From: Candidatus Poribacteria bacterium
Lineage (GTDB): Bacteria; Poribacteria; WGA-4E; WGA-3G
Length of the DNA: 35,049 nucleotides
Assembly (NCBI GenBank): GCA_012270795.1
Contig: JAAXHO010000042.1
Location: 1-35,049 of the forward strand
Direction: 5' to 3'
Shown here: positions 1-8,381 of the stretch, piece by piece
Layout of the letters: the number at the start of each line of letters is the position of its first letter
How positions within the stretch are numbered: position 1 is the first letter of the stretch
Program-made: the position numbers and the translations under genes
The notes under the pieces: model-generated
What the model was told of the DNA's origin: nothing
Database searches by the model: none
The model's input: only the letters and a program-made list of their open reading frames with translations

Positions 1-957
1 TACATTGTGAAATCGGAGTTGTAAGAGTTTGAGAATATTTTCGCGTTTGTTCCGCGTTTCGCCTTGTTCAATGCCTTGTTCAATGCCTTGTTGTATGTAA
101 TATTCTGCCGAGCTTTGCATGAGTTGTTTCTCCTTTTCTGAGATGTCCAAAAACGGATGGTTTTCAGAAACTATTTGGTCTAAAACCGATCTTTCATCAG
201 TCGGACACCGGTAAAAAATAAGCAGGTGTAGATAATATATAACCTGTTGCCACGCCGAACTCTCTGTTTCGGGGAGACCACGCAGATACTCACCGAGACG
301 CAGCAATGCCGCAATAAAAGTTTCTATGTCAGCAGTTTCCTGTTTCAGCACTGTCAATAACCATCCGAATGGGTGATTGGACTGTAGCAGTGTTTCATCA
401 GCCTCGCGCTTGACATCAAGCAAAAGTGCATCAAATTTTGGGACAAATCGGTTGAGTGCTTCCGGCAAGTCCATCAACGTCTCCAGCGAAGGCAATGTCT
501 CCCATTTTTGGTCACCGGTATAAAAGATGATCGGGATGATCGGTTGAAATCGCCACTCACGCTTCGGTAAGTTTTTCGCCATGAACTCCCGGCGTTGGCT
601 GTCCCATATCTGACACATATAAAACAGCAGACGGAACCCCATCGTCCGATCCACTGTGGATTGATGCTCCAACAGGATATAGACCAGCACCTCCGATGCC
701 GTCCCGGTGTTATCCTTGTCGCGGAAGGGTAAAAGATAAACAAGGTCAGACTCTTGTTCCCGCAGGTTGTCGGGGATAAAAGTAGTCCTCTTGATTTTGA
801 CCTTACTAAAATCAAGGTACTCCACGATGTCGCTGGCGATGATTTCGAGTAACCCGCGGAGGTTCTCTGTGTTTTCTAATAACCATTTCGCGCTTCGGTC
901 CGGAAACTGTTCGACACGTGTTTTTAAAGCCTCAAGTAGGTCGTTGATGTCTAACAT
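1..957 (-). CDS. Rpn/YhgA-like PD-(D/E)XK nuclease family protein, cut by window edge
   Basis: An open frame of 319 codons runs from an ATG at 957 to the left edge with no stop, so the C-terminus is missing. The family (recombination-promoting nuclease, formerly 'transposase 31') is annotated as a PD-(D/E)XK DNA endonuclease often found near mobile DNA. The likely active-site residues are visible: Asp71 in ESDLVYLL and Glu97-x-Gln99 in YILLEHQS, the E-x-Q variant typical of this family. The tail has the usual QGIEQGIEQGE run, encoded by a 12-base tandem repeat near 64-90. The start is preceded by an AAAGAAG ribosome site about 9 bases upstream. It has its own promoter at 1006-1034, so it is separate from the operon to its right. 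Family confidence is high; the biological role is unsettled for the whole family. Confidence 0.88.
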   Translation of the reverse strand, partial: MLDINDLLEALKTRVEQFPDRSAKWLLENTENLRGLLEIIASDIVEYLDFSKVKIKRTTFIPDNLREQESDLVYLLPFRDKDNTGTASEVLVYILLEHQSTVDRTMGFRLLFYMCQIWDSQRREFMAKNLPKREWRFQPIIPIIFYTGDQKWETLPSLETLMDLPEALNRFVPKFDALLLDVKREADETLLQSNHPFGWLLTVLKQETADIETFIAALLRLGEYLRGLPETESSAWQQVIYYLHLLIFYRCPTDERSVLDQIVSENHPFLDISEKEKQLMQSSAEYYIQQGIEQGIEQGETRNKRENILKLLQLRFHNV

Positions 958-1005
958 AATGGCATCTTCTTTGTGTCCGGTCCGTGCTGGCGTATCCTCT
1001 ATTAT

Positions 1006-1034
1006 ATTATACGACTTCTCGCCTGTTTTCTCAA
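1006..1034 (-). promoter_or_regulatory. sigma-70-type promoter of the Rpn-like gene
   Basis: On the minus strand TTGAGA (1034-1029) is followed after 17 bases by a perfect TATAAT (1011-1006). It lies about 50 bases before the start at 957. The match is good, but start of transcription has not been measured. Confidence 0.65.
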
Positions 1035-1146
1035 GTTTTTCGTTAAGATCGCAGGTTATTTTTTGGTAGATTTTACAATTAACTCTACATTAAACATCTA
1101 TTGCAAAACATCTATTGTACGTCCGTGGGTGCTATGACTGAACTTA

Positions 1147-2598
1147 TTATTTTTCGGCTAAGGGTAAAAACTTAATTTTTGGTCGGTTTTCCATTGTTGT
1201 TGTCATAAGTTGGAGTTGTTGCATGAACGCTGATTCAGTCTGCACGCCGTTGATACCCCCTTCCCATAGAGTTAATGCGCGATAAGTGATATGTCCTTTG
1301 TCATTAGGGGTGAAGATCATAGACATCAGAGCAGCATCCGTGTCAATCATAACACCCTCCTGAGTTTTCGGATAAAGCAATGCGACACCAAGGGGATGAG
1401 TCCCCTTTGGGTCTGTCCCCCAGCTCCAAAACATATTCTGTTTATCATCATACCCATTTGTACCGTCTAACTTTGGTATACCAACAACGATTGCATAATC
1501 TTCGGGTGATGTTTTATTGATATGGATATTTTGTTCCATCCAAGGATTTCTTCCGTAAACATAAGTCGTTAATGTCAGTTGGAATGTTTCACCGTTTATA
1601 TCCCAAGATGGCAAAATTCGTTGTATCACAGAACGCATTGCACCGTTTGCGAGTATTCTGACATAATCCCCTTCTTTTGGAATTGGGATCAATTTCTGTT
1701 GCTTCTTATTCCATAATGCAAATCCACCACAACCTATGAGGCTTTCTTGCGGTGAAAGTGCGACCGTCATTGTATCTTCTGGATCAAGGAGGGAATTTAA
1801 TGACAAACCGATTGACTTTGATAGATTGAGTTGATCATTTTCTTTCCGGATGTAATAGTCCTCCTGATTTTCAAGGTCACGTATTACCCACCGGTTTTCA
1901 GGTTCTATAACTTCAACAATTAATGCTTGTGGCGTTTGTGTCAAAGTGATCATGTTACTTTGAAAATGGTTTCTAAATTCTGGTGTGAGTTGTCCATTGC
2001 CAAAATCCAATTCACTTTGAAACAGTGTGTCTACACTGAATAGTTCTTGCCGTTTTTTACCGTAAGCAATAACAGCACCATCTGGTTTTAGCAAATATGC
2101 TATCAGGTCTGATTCCAGTGCTGCTGTAACATTGAGTTCAGGGAAAATTCCAGCGCGTGTCTGTTTGTTGACATCAATTGTCAATGTTGCCTTCACATTT
2201 GGGTCATAAAGTATTGAAAACTCTTTAGTCTCTTCCGCATCAAGGTCAATCAGAAAAATCAGCTGATCTCGTTCTCCATCGTAATCTAAGTCATCTGCTT
2301 GGGTTAGTATCGCTGTTTCTCGTGGTGCTTTACCCGTAACAACTGAATACGCATTTAGAGAAAAATCAGGACTAACTTTTTGGAGTTGTTCTAAAGTCAG
2401 CACTATTGGTACGTTTTTTCTTTCAATGGAGAGTGTATTTTGTATTGAAAAGCGGATACGACTCGCTTCCTGTTTGCTACCTGGAAACGTGCACCCTACA
2501 ATACATATAAGAAAACTGAAAACTAACCGTAGATGAAATTGGAGAAGATGCTTATGCATTTTTCCTGATATGTCTTTTTTTATTAGATCTCTATACAT
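1147..2598 (-). CDS. DUF4861-like secreted lipoprotein
   Basis: Protein of 483 residues, last gene of the 6647-1147 operon. The N-terminus holds a hydrophobic segment ending in a lipobox-like LICIVGC, so it is probably a lipoprotein. The following beta-rich region (FSIQNTLSIERKNVPIVL, later ESDLIAYLLKPDGAVIAYGK) resembles DUF4861 proteins found beside carbohydrate catabolic genes; this is a recollection of family style, not a search. The function is unknown. The ATG at 2598 overlaps the stop of the upstream aminotransferase by 8 bases and is preceded by GGAGGT about 9 bases away, pointing to translational coupling. An internal ATG at 2559, with AGGA just ahead, would place the signal peptide directly at the N-terminus and is a real alternative start. 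Confidence 0.7.
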   Translation of the reverse strand: MYRDLIKKDISGKMHKHLLQFHLRLVFSFLICIVGCTFPGSKQEASRIRFSIQNTLSIERKNVPIVLTLEQLQKVSPDFSLNAYSVVTGKAPRETAILTQADDLDYDGERDQLIFLIDLDAEETKEFSILYDPNVKATLTIDVNKQTRAGIFPELNVTAALESDLIAYLLKPDGAVIAYGKKRQELFSVDTLFQSELDFGNGQLTPEFRNHFQSNMITLTQTPQALIVEVIEPENRWVIRDLENQEDYYIRKENDQLNLSKSIGLSLNSLLDPEDTMTVALSPQESLIGCGGFALWNKKQQKLIPIPKEGDYVRILANGAMRSVIQRILPSWDINGETFQLTLTTYVYGRNPWMEQNIHINKTSPEDYAIVVGIPKLDGTNGYDDKQNMFWSWGTDPKGTHPLGVALLYPKTQEGVMIDTDAALMSMIFTPNDKGHITYRALTLWEGGINGVQTESAFMQQLQLMTTTMENRPKIKFLPLAEK

Positions 2599-3751
2599 CA
2601 GGCAGCACCTCCAGCAATAGTGCTATTTCTGATTCAGTGTTATAGAAATGCGGTGACACTCTAACCCCCCTTCCACGTTCTGCAGTAATGATGTTATGAT
2701 TGTTTAGCAACTCAAAGAGTTCTGTTGGTGTGTGTTGGTTATTTTCAAAAACCACAATTCCGGCTCGTTCTGTCTCTTCTCTTGGTGTTATCACACGATA
2801 ACCTTTTGCTATCAATCCATTAATTAATTGTGTCGTAAGATGAAGGAGTCGTGTCTCAATTTGTGAGATACCGACTTCAATCAACAAGGCTATAGCAGCA
2901 TTAAGTCCGTATAAACCTACACTATTGTATGACCCTTCTTCAAAACGCGTTGCATCCGGTTTTTGCGTGAGATCGTAGTTGAGAAAATCGCGTGGGTTCA
3001 CAACACTTGCCCAACCGACATTTGTATTAATGATGCGTTCCAGTTTATCTTTAGTGCAGTAGAAGATCGCTGCCCCTTCTGGTGCCAACAACCATTTGTG
3101 ACCGTCTGCTGCAAGTATATCCACATGACATGCCTTCACATCTACCTCAATAGCCCCAAGGCTCTGTATGGCATCAACGACGAACCAGATATCCTGCTCA
3201 CTGCATATCTTACCTAATGCCTTGATGTCGTTTCTAAAACCGGATGCGAATTCCACATGACTGATTGTAACAACTCGCGTTTTTTCATCAACAGCAGCAA
3301 TAATGTCTTCCAGAAGTATTCGTCCTTCTCGTTCAGGCACCATTCGTGTTTCAACGCCATATCGCTCCTTCAAACTCCACCATGGATATACATTTGCTGG
3401 AAATTCCACCGAGGTTGTTACAACGTTATCACCATCATTCCAATCTATTCCATTGGCAGCGATGAGAATCCCTTGTGTGGTGTTTTTCATAAATGCAACC
3501 TCTGTCGCATCTGCGTTGATAAGTTGGGCAGCATTTGAACGACACAACTCAGCTGTCTCACCCCAAGTTTCTACATTAACTGCTCCGTTGACGGTAGCAT
3601 CATTTACAAATGCCACCATTGCCTTCTGAACTCTACTGGATATTGGGGCAACACCTGCGTGGTTCATATATACATAAGATTTTGTTACTGGAAATTCAGT
3701 ACGCCAATCTTCAATAAAGGTTTTCAGTTCGCTTGACATCTTTTTTTCCAT
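2591..3751 (-). CDS. class V PLP-dependent aminotransferase (cysteine desulfurase/isopenicillin epimerase-like)
   Basis: Protein of 386 residues with the fold-type I class V signature. Lys219 in ADGHKWLL should form the Schiff base with PLP, Asp193 in VDAIQS should contact the pyridine nitrogen, and NHAGVAP near residue 30 is the usual N-terminal substrate loop. No conserved active Cys loop for sulfur transfer is obvious, so a transaminase or epimerase-type reaction is more likely than a true NifS/SufS role; the substrate is unknown. Its start overlaps the end of the glycosyltransferase gene by about 40 bases (29 if the Met at 3739 is used), and its stop overlaps the next gene by 8. This is compatible with tight co-translation in an operon devoted to a sugar or lipid modification. 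Confidence 0.85.
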   Translation of the reverse strand: MEKKMSSELKTFIEDWRTEFPVTKSYVYMNHAGVAPISSRVQKAMVAFVNDATVNGAVNVETWGETAELCRSNAAQLINADATEVAFMKNTTQGILIAANGIDWNDGDNVVTTSVEFPANVYPWWSLKERYGVETRMVPEREGRILLEDIIAAVDEKTRVVTISHVEFASGFRNDIKALGKICSEQDIWFVVDAIQSLGAIEVDVKACHVDILAADGHKWLLAPEGAAIFYCTKDKLERIINTNVGWASVVNPRDFLNYDLTQKPDATRFEEGSYNSVGLYGLNAAIALLIEVGISQIETRLLHLTTQLINGLIAKGYRVITPREETERAGIVVFENNQHTPTELFELLNNHNIITAERGRGVRVSPHFYNTESEIALLLEVLPDV

Positions 3752-4934
3752 CCAAAAAAATCTCTACTTTATAGTCTATAACCCTCTTGGCATTAGCATA
3801 GACAATTGTTTCCCCAAACAACCCACAACCGAATATCAGAATACCACCACACATGAGTAATATACAAAGATCTAAAAAACCAAATATAAGGATGAGTCCC
3901 AATATAAACAGGAAGGCTCCAAAAGGACCAAAGTAACGTATGGGTCTTTTGTCACAACGAAAAACAAAAAATCGTGCAAGGGCACTCAATTCTACAGTAT
4001 CTCGCTGTGCTAAAGATATTGCAAATCCAGTTAACAATCCAATGATAATAAACGAAATACCTAAACCGATACAACTAAGAGCTGCAATGTTTGTAGCATT
4101 AATCAATAGTGAACCTATAATGAAAAAAGTTAGACTTGAGAAAGCAGTAATGCGGTAGACATTTAGCTTAGGATTCAATTGGTTACGATATGTCTGATGC
4201 GTTGAAGTTGTATTATCGGAATTAGATTTGCTTGCAAAAACTGAGAGTATCAGTTTAAAGGCAAGGATGTCAAGGATGACACGCCATATTCTACCGAGGC
4301 CGTATTTGCTTGTGCCAAATCGTCTTGGGTGATGTTTGACGACGATTTCTGCGATACGTGCACCTATCACTGTTGTCATTGCGGGTATGAATCGATGCAT
4401 TTCACCATAGAGTGGCACCTGTTTGATAACCTCAGCACGGTATGCTTTCAGTGAGCATCCGTTATCATGGATTGTTACCCCTGTAACCTTACCAATAATC
4501 CAATTTGCTACGACAGAAGGAACACGGCGCGACCAAAACTTATCCTGTCGTTCTTTCCGCCATCCGCATACCAAATCGTAATCTTCTTCAAGTTTGTCAA
4601 GTAAATGCGGAATATCAGCCGGGTCGTTTTGTAAGTCGCCATCCATACTGATAATCCGTTCACCCCGCGCATACTTGAACCCGGCAGCCATGGCAGCAGT
4701 CTGTCCAGCGTTCTCTTGAAAACGTATTACGGACAGATTGGGGGAGGTATCTCGCATTTCTGAGAGTACGTCAAAAGTTTTGTCTTGGCTTCCATCGTCA
4801 ACAAACAAGACTTCGTAAGTACTTCCAATCGTATCACACACCTTCCGTATTTTCTCATAGAGTGGCCGGACATTCTCCTCCTCGTTGTATACAGGGACAA
4901 CTATAGACAAATAGGTTTTCTGTGTAGCGTTCAA
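3711..4934 (-). CDS. membrane-associated family 2 glycosyltransferase (DPM1/GtrB/ArnC-like)
   Basis: Protein of 407 residues. Residues 8-230 form a GT-A domain: YLSIVVPVYNEEENVRPL at the start, VDDGSQD near 45-51, and metal-binding Asp98-Gly-Asp100 followed by QNDP. The HDNGCSLKAYR segment resembles polyprenyl-phosphate sugar transferases of the DPM1/GtrB group. The C-terminal half has about four hydrophobic membrane segments, with no separate flippase gene beside it. It probably moves a sugar from a nucleotide donor onto a lipid carrier at the inner membrane. The start is TTG at 4934 with a strong AAGGAG five bases upstream; there is no ATG near the conserved N-terminus. The gap to the upstream nucleotidylyltransferase stop is only 2 bases, so donor synthesis and transfer are probably coupled. 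Confidence 0.88.
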   Translation of the reverse strand: MNATQKTYLSIVVPVYNEEENVRPLYEKIRKVCDTIGSTYEVLFVDDGSQDKTFDVLSEMRDTSPNLSVIRFQENAGQTAAMAAGFKYARGERIISMDGDLQNDPADIPHLLDKLEEDYDLVCGWRKERQDKFWSRRVPSVVANWIIGKVTGVTIHDNGCSLKAYRAEVIKQVPLYGEMHRFIPAMTTVIGARIAEIVVKHHPRRFGTSKYGLGRIWRVILDILAFKLILSVFASKSNSDNTTSTHQTYRNQLNPKLNVYRITAFSSLTFFIIGSLLINATNIAALSCIGLGISFIIIGLLTGFAISLAQRDTVELSALARFFVFRCDKRPIRYFGPFGAFLFILGLILIFGFLDLCILLMCGGILIFGCGLFGETIVYANAKRVIDYKVEIFLDGKKDVKRTENLY

Positions 4935-4936
4935 TG

Positions 4937-5680
4937 CTACTCCTTCCGATTTAGTATAATTTGATGTGCTTTAGCGAATGATTCAAAAGTGCCAGCATCA
5001 ACCCAATCACCTTGTAAGATGCTGTATTCAAGTTGTCCACGTTCAAGATAGACATTGTTGACAGCAGTAATTTCATATTCTCCACGGGGTGAGGGTTGGA
5101 TAGTTTTTATAATATCATAAACGGATGAGTCGTATAGATAAACACCTACGACAGCATAATTACTCTTAGGAATTTGTGGTTTTTCTTCAATAGAAACAAT
5201 TCTGTTTTCCTTTAAAGTTGCGACTCCGAATCGTTCTGGGTCATCAACATGTTTTAGGAGGACGCGCGCGCCTTTCTGTTGTCTTTGAAAGTCCGATACA
5301 ACCTGCTTGATAGAATCCTGAAAAATATTGTCTCCCAACAAGACTGCGGTGCGTCCCCCTGCAGCGAATCCTTCAGCTAACGCCAGGGCGTGTGCGATAC
5401 CTTTGGCTTCTTCTTGTATCCGATATGTAAATTCACAGTTAAAATCATTTCCACTGCCAAGTGCTTTTACAAAGCCTGCTACGTATTCGGGGTTTGTTAC
5501 AATTAGAATATCTGTGATTCCAGTGTCTACAAGCAGCCTGATGGTGTGGTAAACCATCGGTTCATTGCCCACAGGCAGAAGGTGTTTGCTTGTTACCTTT
5601 GTGAGTGGGTATAAACGGGTACCCAATCCGCCTGCAAGAATTACACCCTTGATTGACGCATTATTTGTACTTTTTGACAT
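4937..5680 (-). CDS. sugar-1-phosphate nucleotidylyltransferase (RmlA-like, short form)
   Basis: Protein of 247 residues of the NTP_transferase family, which makes NDP-sugars from a sugar 1-phosphate and an NTP. The nucleotide-binding loop ILAGGLGTRLYPLT is at residues 14-27 and Lys32 follows in the TSKHLLPVG signature. FGVATL, EEKP and YLYD match glucose-1-phosphate thymidylyltransferases, and VLLGDNIF carries the metal-binding Asp. At 247 residues it is shorter than classical RmlA (about 290), lacking the C-terminal allosteric extension. No rmlB, C or D gene is nearby, so the exact sugar and nucleotide are uncertain. It lies 64 bases after the dehydrogenase and 2 bases before the glycosyltransferase that may use its product. 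Confidence 0.87.
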   Translation of the reverse strand: MSKSTNNASIKGVILAGGLGTRLYPLTKVTSKHLLPVGNEPMVYHTIRLLVDTGITDILIVTNPEYVAGFVKALGSGNDFNCEFTYRIQEEAKGIAHALALAEGFAAGGRTAVLLGDNIFQDSIKQVVSDFQRQQKGARVLLKHVDDPERFGVATLKENRIVSIEEKPQIPKSNYAVVGVYLYDSSVYDIIKTIQPSPRGEYEITAVNNVYLERGQLEYSILQGDWVDAGTFESFAKAHQIILNRKE

Positions 5681-5744
5681 TCATCATTTTCTTTCGCGAT
5701 TCTGCAATCTAATAATCGCATTAGGTCTTATTACAAAACGAGTG

Positions 5745-6647
5745 TTAATTGTCTTTTCCGCGTCCTGGGAAAGTTAATTCTGCAACACCAGATTTGTCTA
5801 AATCTCCTAAACCGAATTCAATCATACGGTCATATTGGTCTTTTGTTGCTTGAGCAAGTGGTAGGTTAATTCCAGCATCTTCTGCAAGGTCAAGTGCGAT
5901 TCCAGAATCTTTAGATGCATGTGCAGCGGAAAAGTAGCATTCGTGATCTCGTAGTTGCATATCTTCACCATCAGTTTCTAAAACGCGAGAATTTGCTCCA
6001 GTTTGTGCGAAAACTTCTTGCAGCATCTCCAGGTCCAATCCTAAAGCAGCTCCCAAACCGAGACCTTCCGCCAATCCGGCAGTGTTAATATTCATGACCA
6101 TATTCACCAGTGCTTTTACTTGGGCTGCCTTGCCTGCCTCGCCAATATAACGCAAAGAGACACTCATAGCGTCCAAAATGTTGTGAACTTTGTCAAAGGT
6201 TTCTTTTTTGCCACCGCACATTAGGTAAAGTGTCCCTTCTCGGGCTTGCGTGATACTACTTGCCATACATCCTTCAAGACTTTCTGCCCCGTGTTTTGCA
6301 GCAAGTCTTTCTATATCAATATGTACTTGTGGACTAATTGTTGCACAGTTGATAAACACTTTACCGGATGCGCTTTTGAGTAGACTGTCGTCAGTATTTT
6401 CCGAAAAAATATGACGCATTGCATTGTCATCCGTTACAACAGTGATGATGTAGTCTGCAAGTTTAGTTACTTGTGCTAATTTATCTACTGCAGTTGCACC
6501 AATTTCTGTTGCCAATTCCTTTGCCCTTTCACCTGCTACATCATAAACAGCGACAACTTTAAAACCTTCGTCATTTAGGTGTAGAGAGATGTTTGCTCCC
6601 ATCCTGCCTACACCCACAACCCCTATTTTATAGTCTGAGTTTGGCAT
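5745..6647 (-). CDS. beta-hydroxyacid dehydrogenase family NAD(P)-dependent oxidoreductase (HIBADH-like)
   Basis: Protein of 300 residues, first gene of the minus-strand operon. The Rossmann loop GVVGVGRMG is at residues 9-17, followed by VYDV; the C-terminal helical domain holds the catalytic-type Lys178 and Asn182 (K-A-L-V-N) and a second Lys246 (ASKDSG). Relatives oxidise short beta-hydroxyacids (3-hydroxyisobutyrate, tartronate semialdehyde reductase) or act on larger substrates. The usual substrate loop DAPVSGG is replaced by EGCMASS at about 125-131, so the substrate is probably different from the classical ones. The start is the ATG at 6647 because GGAGGAG sits just ahead of it; an upstream ATG at 6659 has no ribosome site. 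Confidence 0.86.
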   Translation of the reverse strand: MPNSDYKIGVVGVGRMGANISLHLNDEGFKVVAVYDVAGERAKELATEIGATAVDKLAQVTKLADYIITVVTDDNAMRHIFSENTDDSLLKSASGKVFINCATISPQVHIDIERLAAKHGAESLEGCMASSITQAREGTLYLMCGGKKETFDKVHNILDAMSVSLRYIGEAGKAAQVKALVNMVMNINTAGLAEGLGLGAALGLDLEMLQEVFAQTGANSRVLETDGEDMQLRDHECYFSAAHASKDSGIALDLAEDAGINLPLAQATKDQYDRMIEFGLGDLDKSGVAELTFPGRGKDN

Positions 6648-6705
6648 TTTCTCCTCCATTCTATCTGCTTAAAGAATTCTATAAAATCCTATTTGTTATT
6701 AGATT

Positions 6706-6734
6706 ATTCTACAAATATTGATTGATTTTGTCAA
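6706..6734 (-). promoter_or_regulatory. sigma-70-type promoter of the 6647-1147 operon
   Basis: Minus strand TTGACA (6734-6729), 17-base spacer, TAGAAT (6711-6706). It lies about 60 bases before the dehydrogenase start and is back to back with the promoter of the TPR lipoprotein gene. Confidence 0.6.
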
Positions 6735-6761
6735 CATGTTTTAAGACTACTGAAAAATTTC

Positions 6762-6789
6762 TTGACAAATTTTGTGTTTTTGATATACT
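6762..6789 (+). promoter_or_regulatory. sigma-70-type promoter of the TPR lipoprotein gene
   Basis: TTGACA (6762-6767), 16-base spacer, TATACT (6784-6789). The predicted transcript starts about 75 bases before the chosen ATG. It is divergent from the 6706-6734 promoter. Confidence 0.65.
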
Positions 6790-6867
6790 TTAATACATGA
6801 TAAAATACAAGTTATCTTTTCAACTTACTGACAGAAAATGATTACATTCCTGAGGAGGATAAGAACA

Positions 6868-8271
6868 ATGATCCGTTTAACAGCTGGTTTGGTTCTAAGA
6901 ATGGACCGAAGTTATCTCATTATACTCATACTTGGTTTTTTTATGTTAACAACTGTTGGATGTATCGGTGGCGTTAATATTGTTCCATTGAGTGCCAAAA
7001 TACAAAATGCAGATGATACTTTTGACAAAGCGGAAGCTGTATCCACACAATCAGATGATCCAGAAAAAAAAGCCAAAGCAAAGTCTAAACAACAGCAATT
7101 GTATGATAAAGCCATAATGCAGTATCTGGAAATTATCGCCCGCGACGTGGATGGCAAATATGCACAACGTTCTCATTACCAGATAGCAATGATATATAAG
7201 AGATTTTATGAGTGGGACAAGGCTAATGATCATTATCAAGCAATTATTGAGCTTGATCCGACTGGATACTATGCAAATGAGGCCAAAAGTGGTATTGCAA
7301 AAATTCATAATAACCGTGAACTCATTCAGCAACAACGTGCTAAATATCAGAATTTTAAAGCACTGTATGAAGCCGTTGGGACAGATGAAAGTTACAATAC
7401 TGCTGCAGAATCTTTGTATACGATGGCACAAGCTTTTGAAACATTAGAGAATTATACAGAAGCAATTGCCACATTTGAGAAAATGGCGAAAGAATTTCAG
7501 AAGCACCCCAAAGCTGTTCAAGCACAATTTCAGGTTGGCAACATTTATTTTTACAAGCTGTATGACTACACCAATTCAGGTGGTTGGGGGGCCTTTGTTA
7601 AAGTTGCCCAAGATTTTCCAGATACTTTTGAAGCAGAAAAGGTCAAGTCTTTGTTAATTAAGACACAAGAACGTTTGGTTGAAATCAAACAACTTCAAGA
7701 TGAGATTCAGCGTAACAAAAGCAAAAAAGCGATTGAATTTGAAAAACTTGACAGATATGTCTTACCGTCAGATAGATGGATTCAAGGTAAGACCGATTTA
7801 ATTGTGCAGAACTTTGAGCGAATTGCACAAAACTGGGAAGCCTTAAGGAATTTCCCTAACGCTATTGAAACTTATAAAGTGTTGGCCCGTGATATTTCAC
7901 ATAAAAAGTTCGCCGTAGCTAATGCCCTTTACAAGATTGGTTCGCTTTACCAGCAAAGCGGTCAATACGAACGGGCAATTAAAGCATATCAAGACCTTTT
8001 TGACAATGCTGCTGAATCCTCGTGGCGGAACGAAGCTGTATATCAACAAGCGATTTGCTATCGAGCGATACGTGAATTTGGTAAGGCTTATCAAGGATTC
8101 AAGGACTATGTCAGTCTAACAAAAGGTGACAGATCCTATTTACGAGAAGCTGAGCAGATTGTACGCCAATATGAACTTGATCTTGATGAGGATGGTTATT
8201 TGTTTTATGTGGAACTTGAAAGTGGCACATCTGACCAAGATCCTAATTCATATCCAGGGGCTACACAATAG
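6868..8271 (+). CDS. TPR-repeat envelope lipoprotein
   Basis: Protein of 467 residues. A hydrophobic segment (YLIILILGFFMLTTVGC) ends in a lipobox-like TVGC, so it is probably lipid-anchored on the periplasmic side. At least four TPR-like helix pairs can be seen: around HYQIAMIYKRFYEWDKANDH, LYTMAQAFETLENYTEAIAT, ALYKIGSLYQQSGQYERAIK and AVYQQAICYRAIREFGKAYQ. The architecture recalls BamD/YbgF-like scaffold lipoproteins that organise outer-membrane complexes, but no partner gene is adjacent and the exact role is unknown. The start at 6868 is chosen because AGGAGG lies 9 bases ahead; an in-frame ATG at 6838 has no ribosome site. It has its own promoter and is convergent with the next gene. Confidence 0.82.
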   Translation: MIRLTAGLVLRMDRSYLIILILGFFMLTTVGCIGGVNIVPLSAKIQNADDTFDKAEAVSTQSDDPEKKAKAKSKQQQLYDKAIMQYLEIIARDVDGKYAQRSHYQIAMIYKRFYEWDKANDHYQAIIELDPTGYYANEAKSGIAKIHNNRELIQQQRAKYQNFKALYEAVGTDESYNTAAESLYTMAQAFETLENYTEAIATFEKMAKEFQKHPKAVQAQFQVGNIYFYKLYDYTNSGGWGAFVKVAQDFPDTFEAEKVKSLLIKTQERLVEIKQLQDEIQRNKSKKAIEFEKLDRYVLPSDRWIQGKTDLIVQNFERIAQNWEALRNFPNAIETYKVLARDISHKKFAVANALYKIGSLYQQSGQYERAIKAYQDLFDNAAESSWRNEAVYQQAICYRAIREFGKAYQGFKDYVSLTKGDRSYLREAEQIVRQYELDLDEDGYLFYVELESGTSDQDPNSYPGATQ

Positions 8272-8348
8272 AAACATTTCTGATTTTGTCCAACTCGATG
8301 AACAGTTGTCAGTAAGTTGGAAAGAAAACATTGATTTACATAACATAT

Positions 8349-8381
8349 CCGTTTGTATGAATATGTTTTTGTATGAATATG
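8349..8381. repeat. 16-base direct tandem repeat between convergent genes
   Basis: Two adjacent copies of TTGTATGAATATGTT lie just beyond the stop of the RNase Z-like gene. No transcription terminator hairpin is evident in this 110-base convergent gap. Confidence 0.7.

Noticed and set aside
2591-3751. Cysteine desulfurase (NifS/SufS) assignment
   Set aside because: The PLP lysine is present but no clear catalytic Cys loop is seen and no iron-sulfur genes are adjacent.
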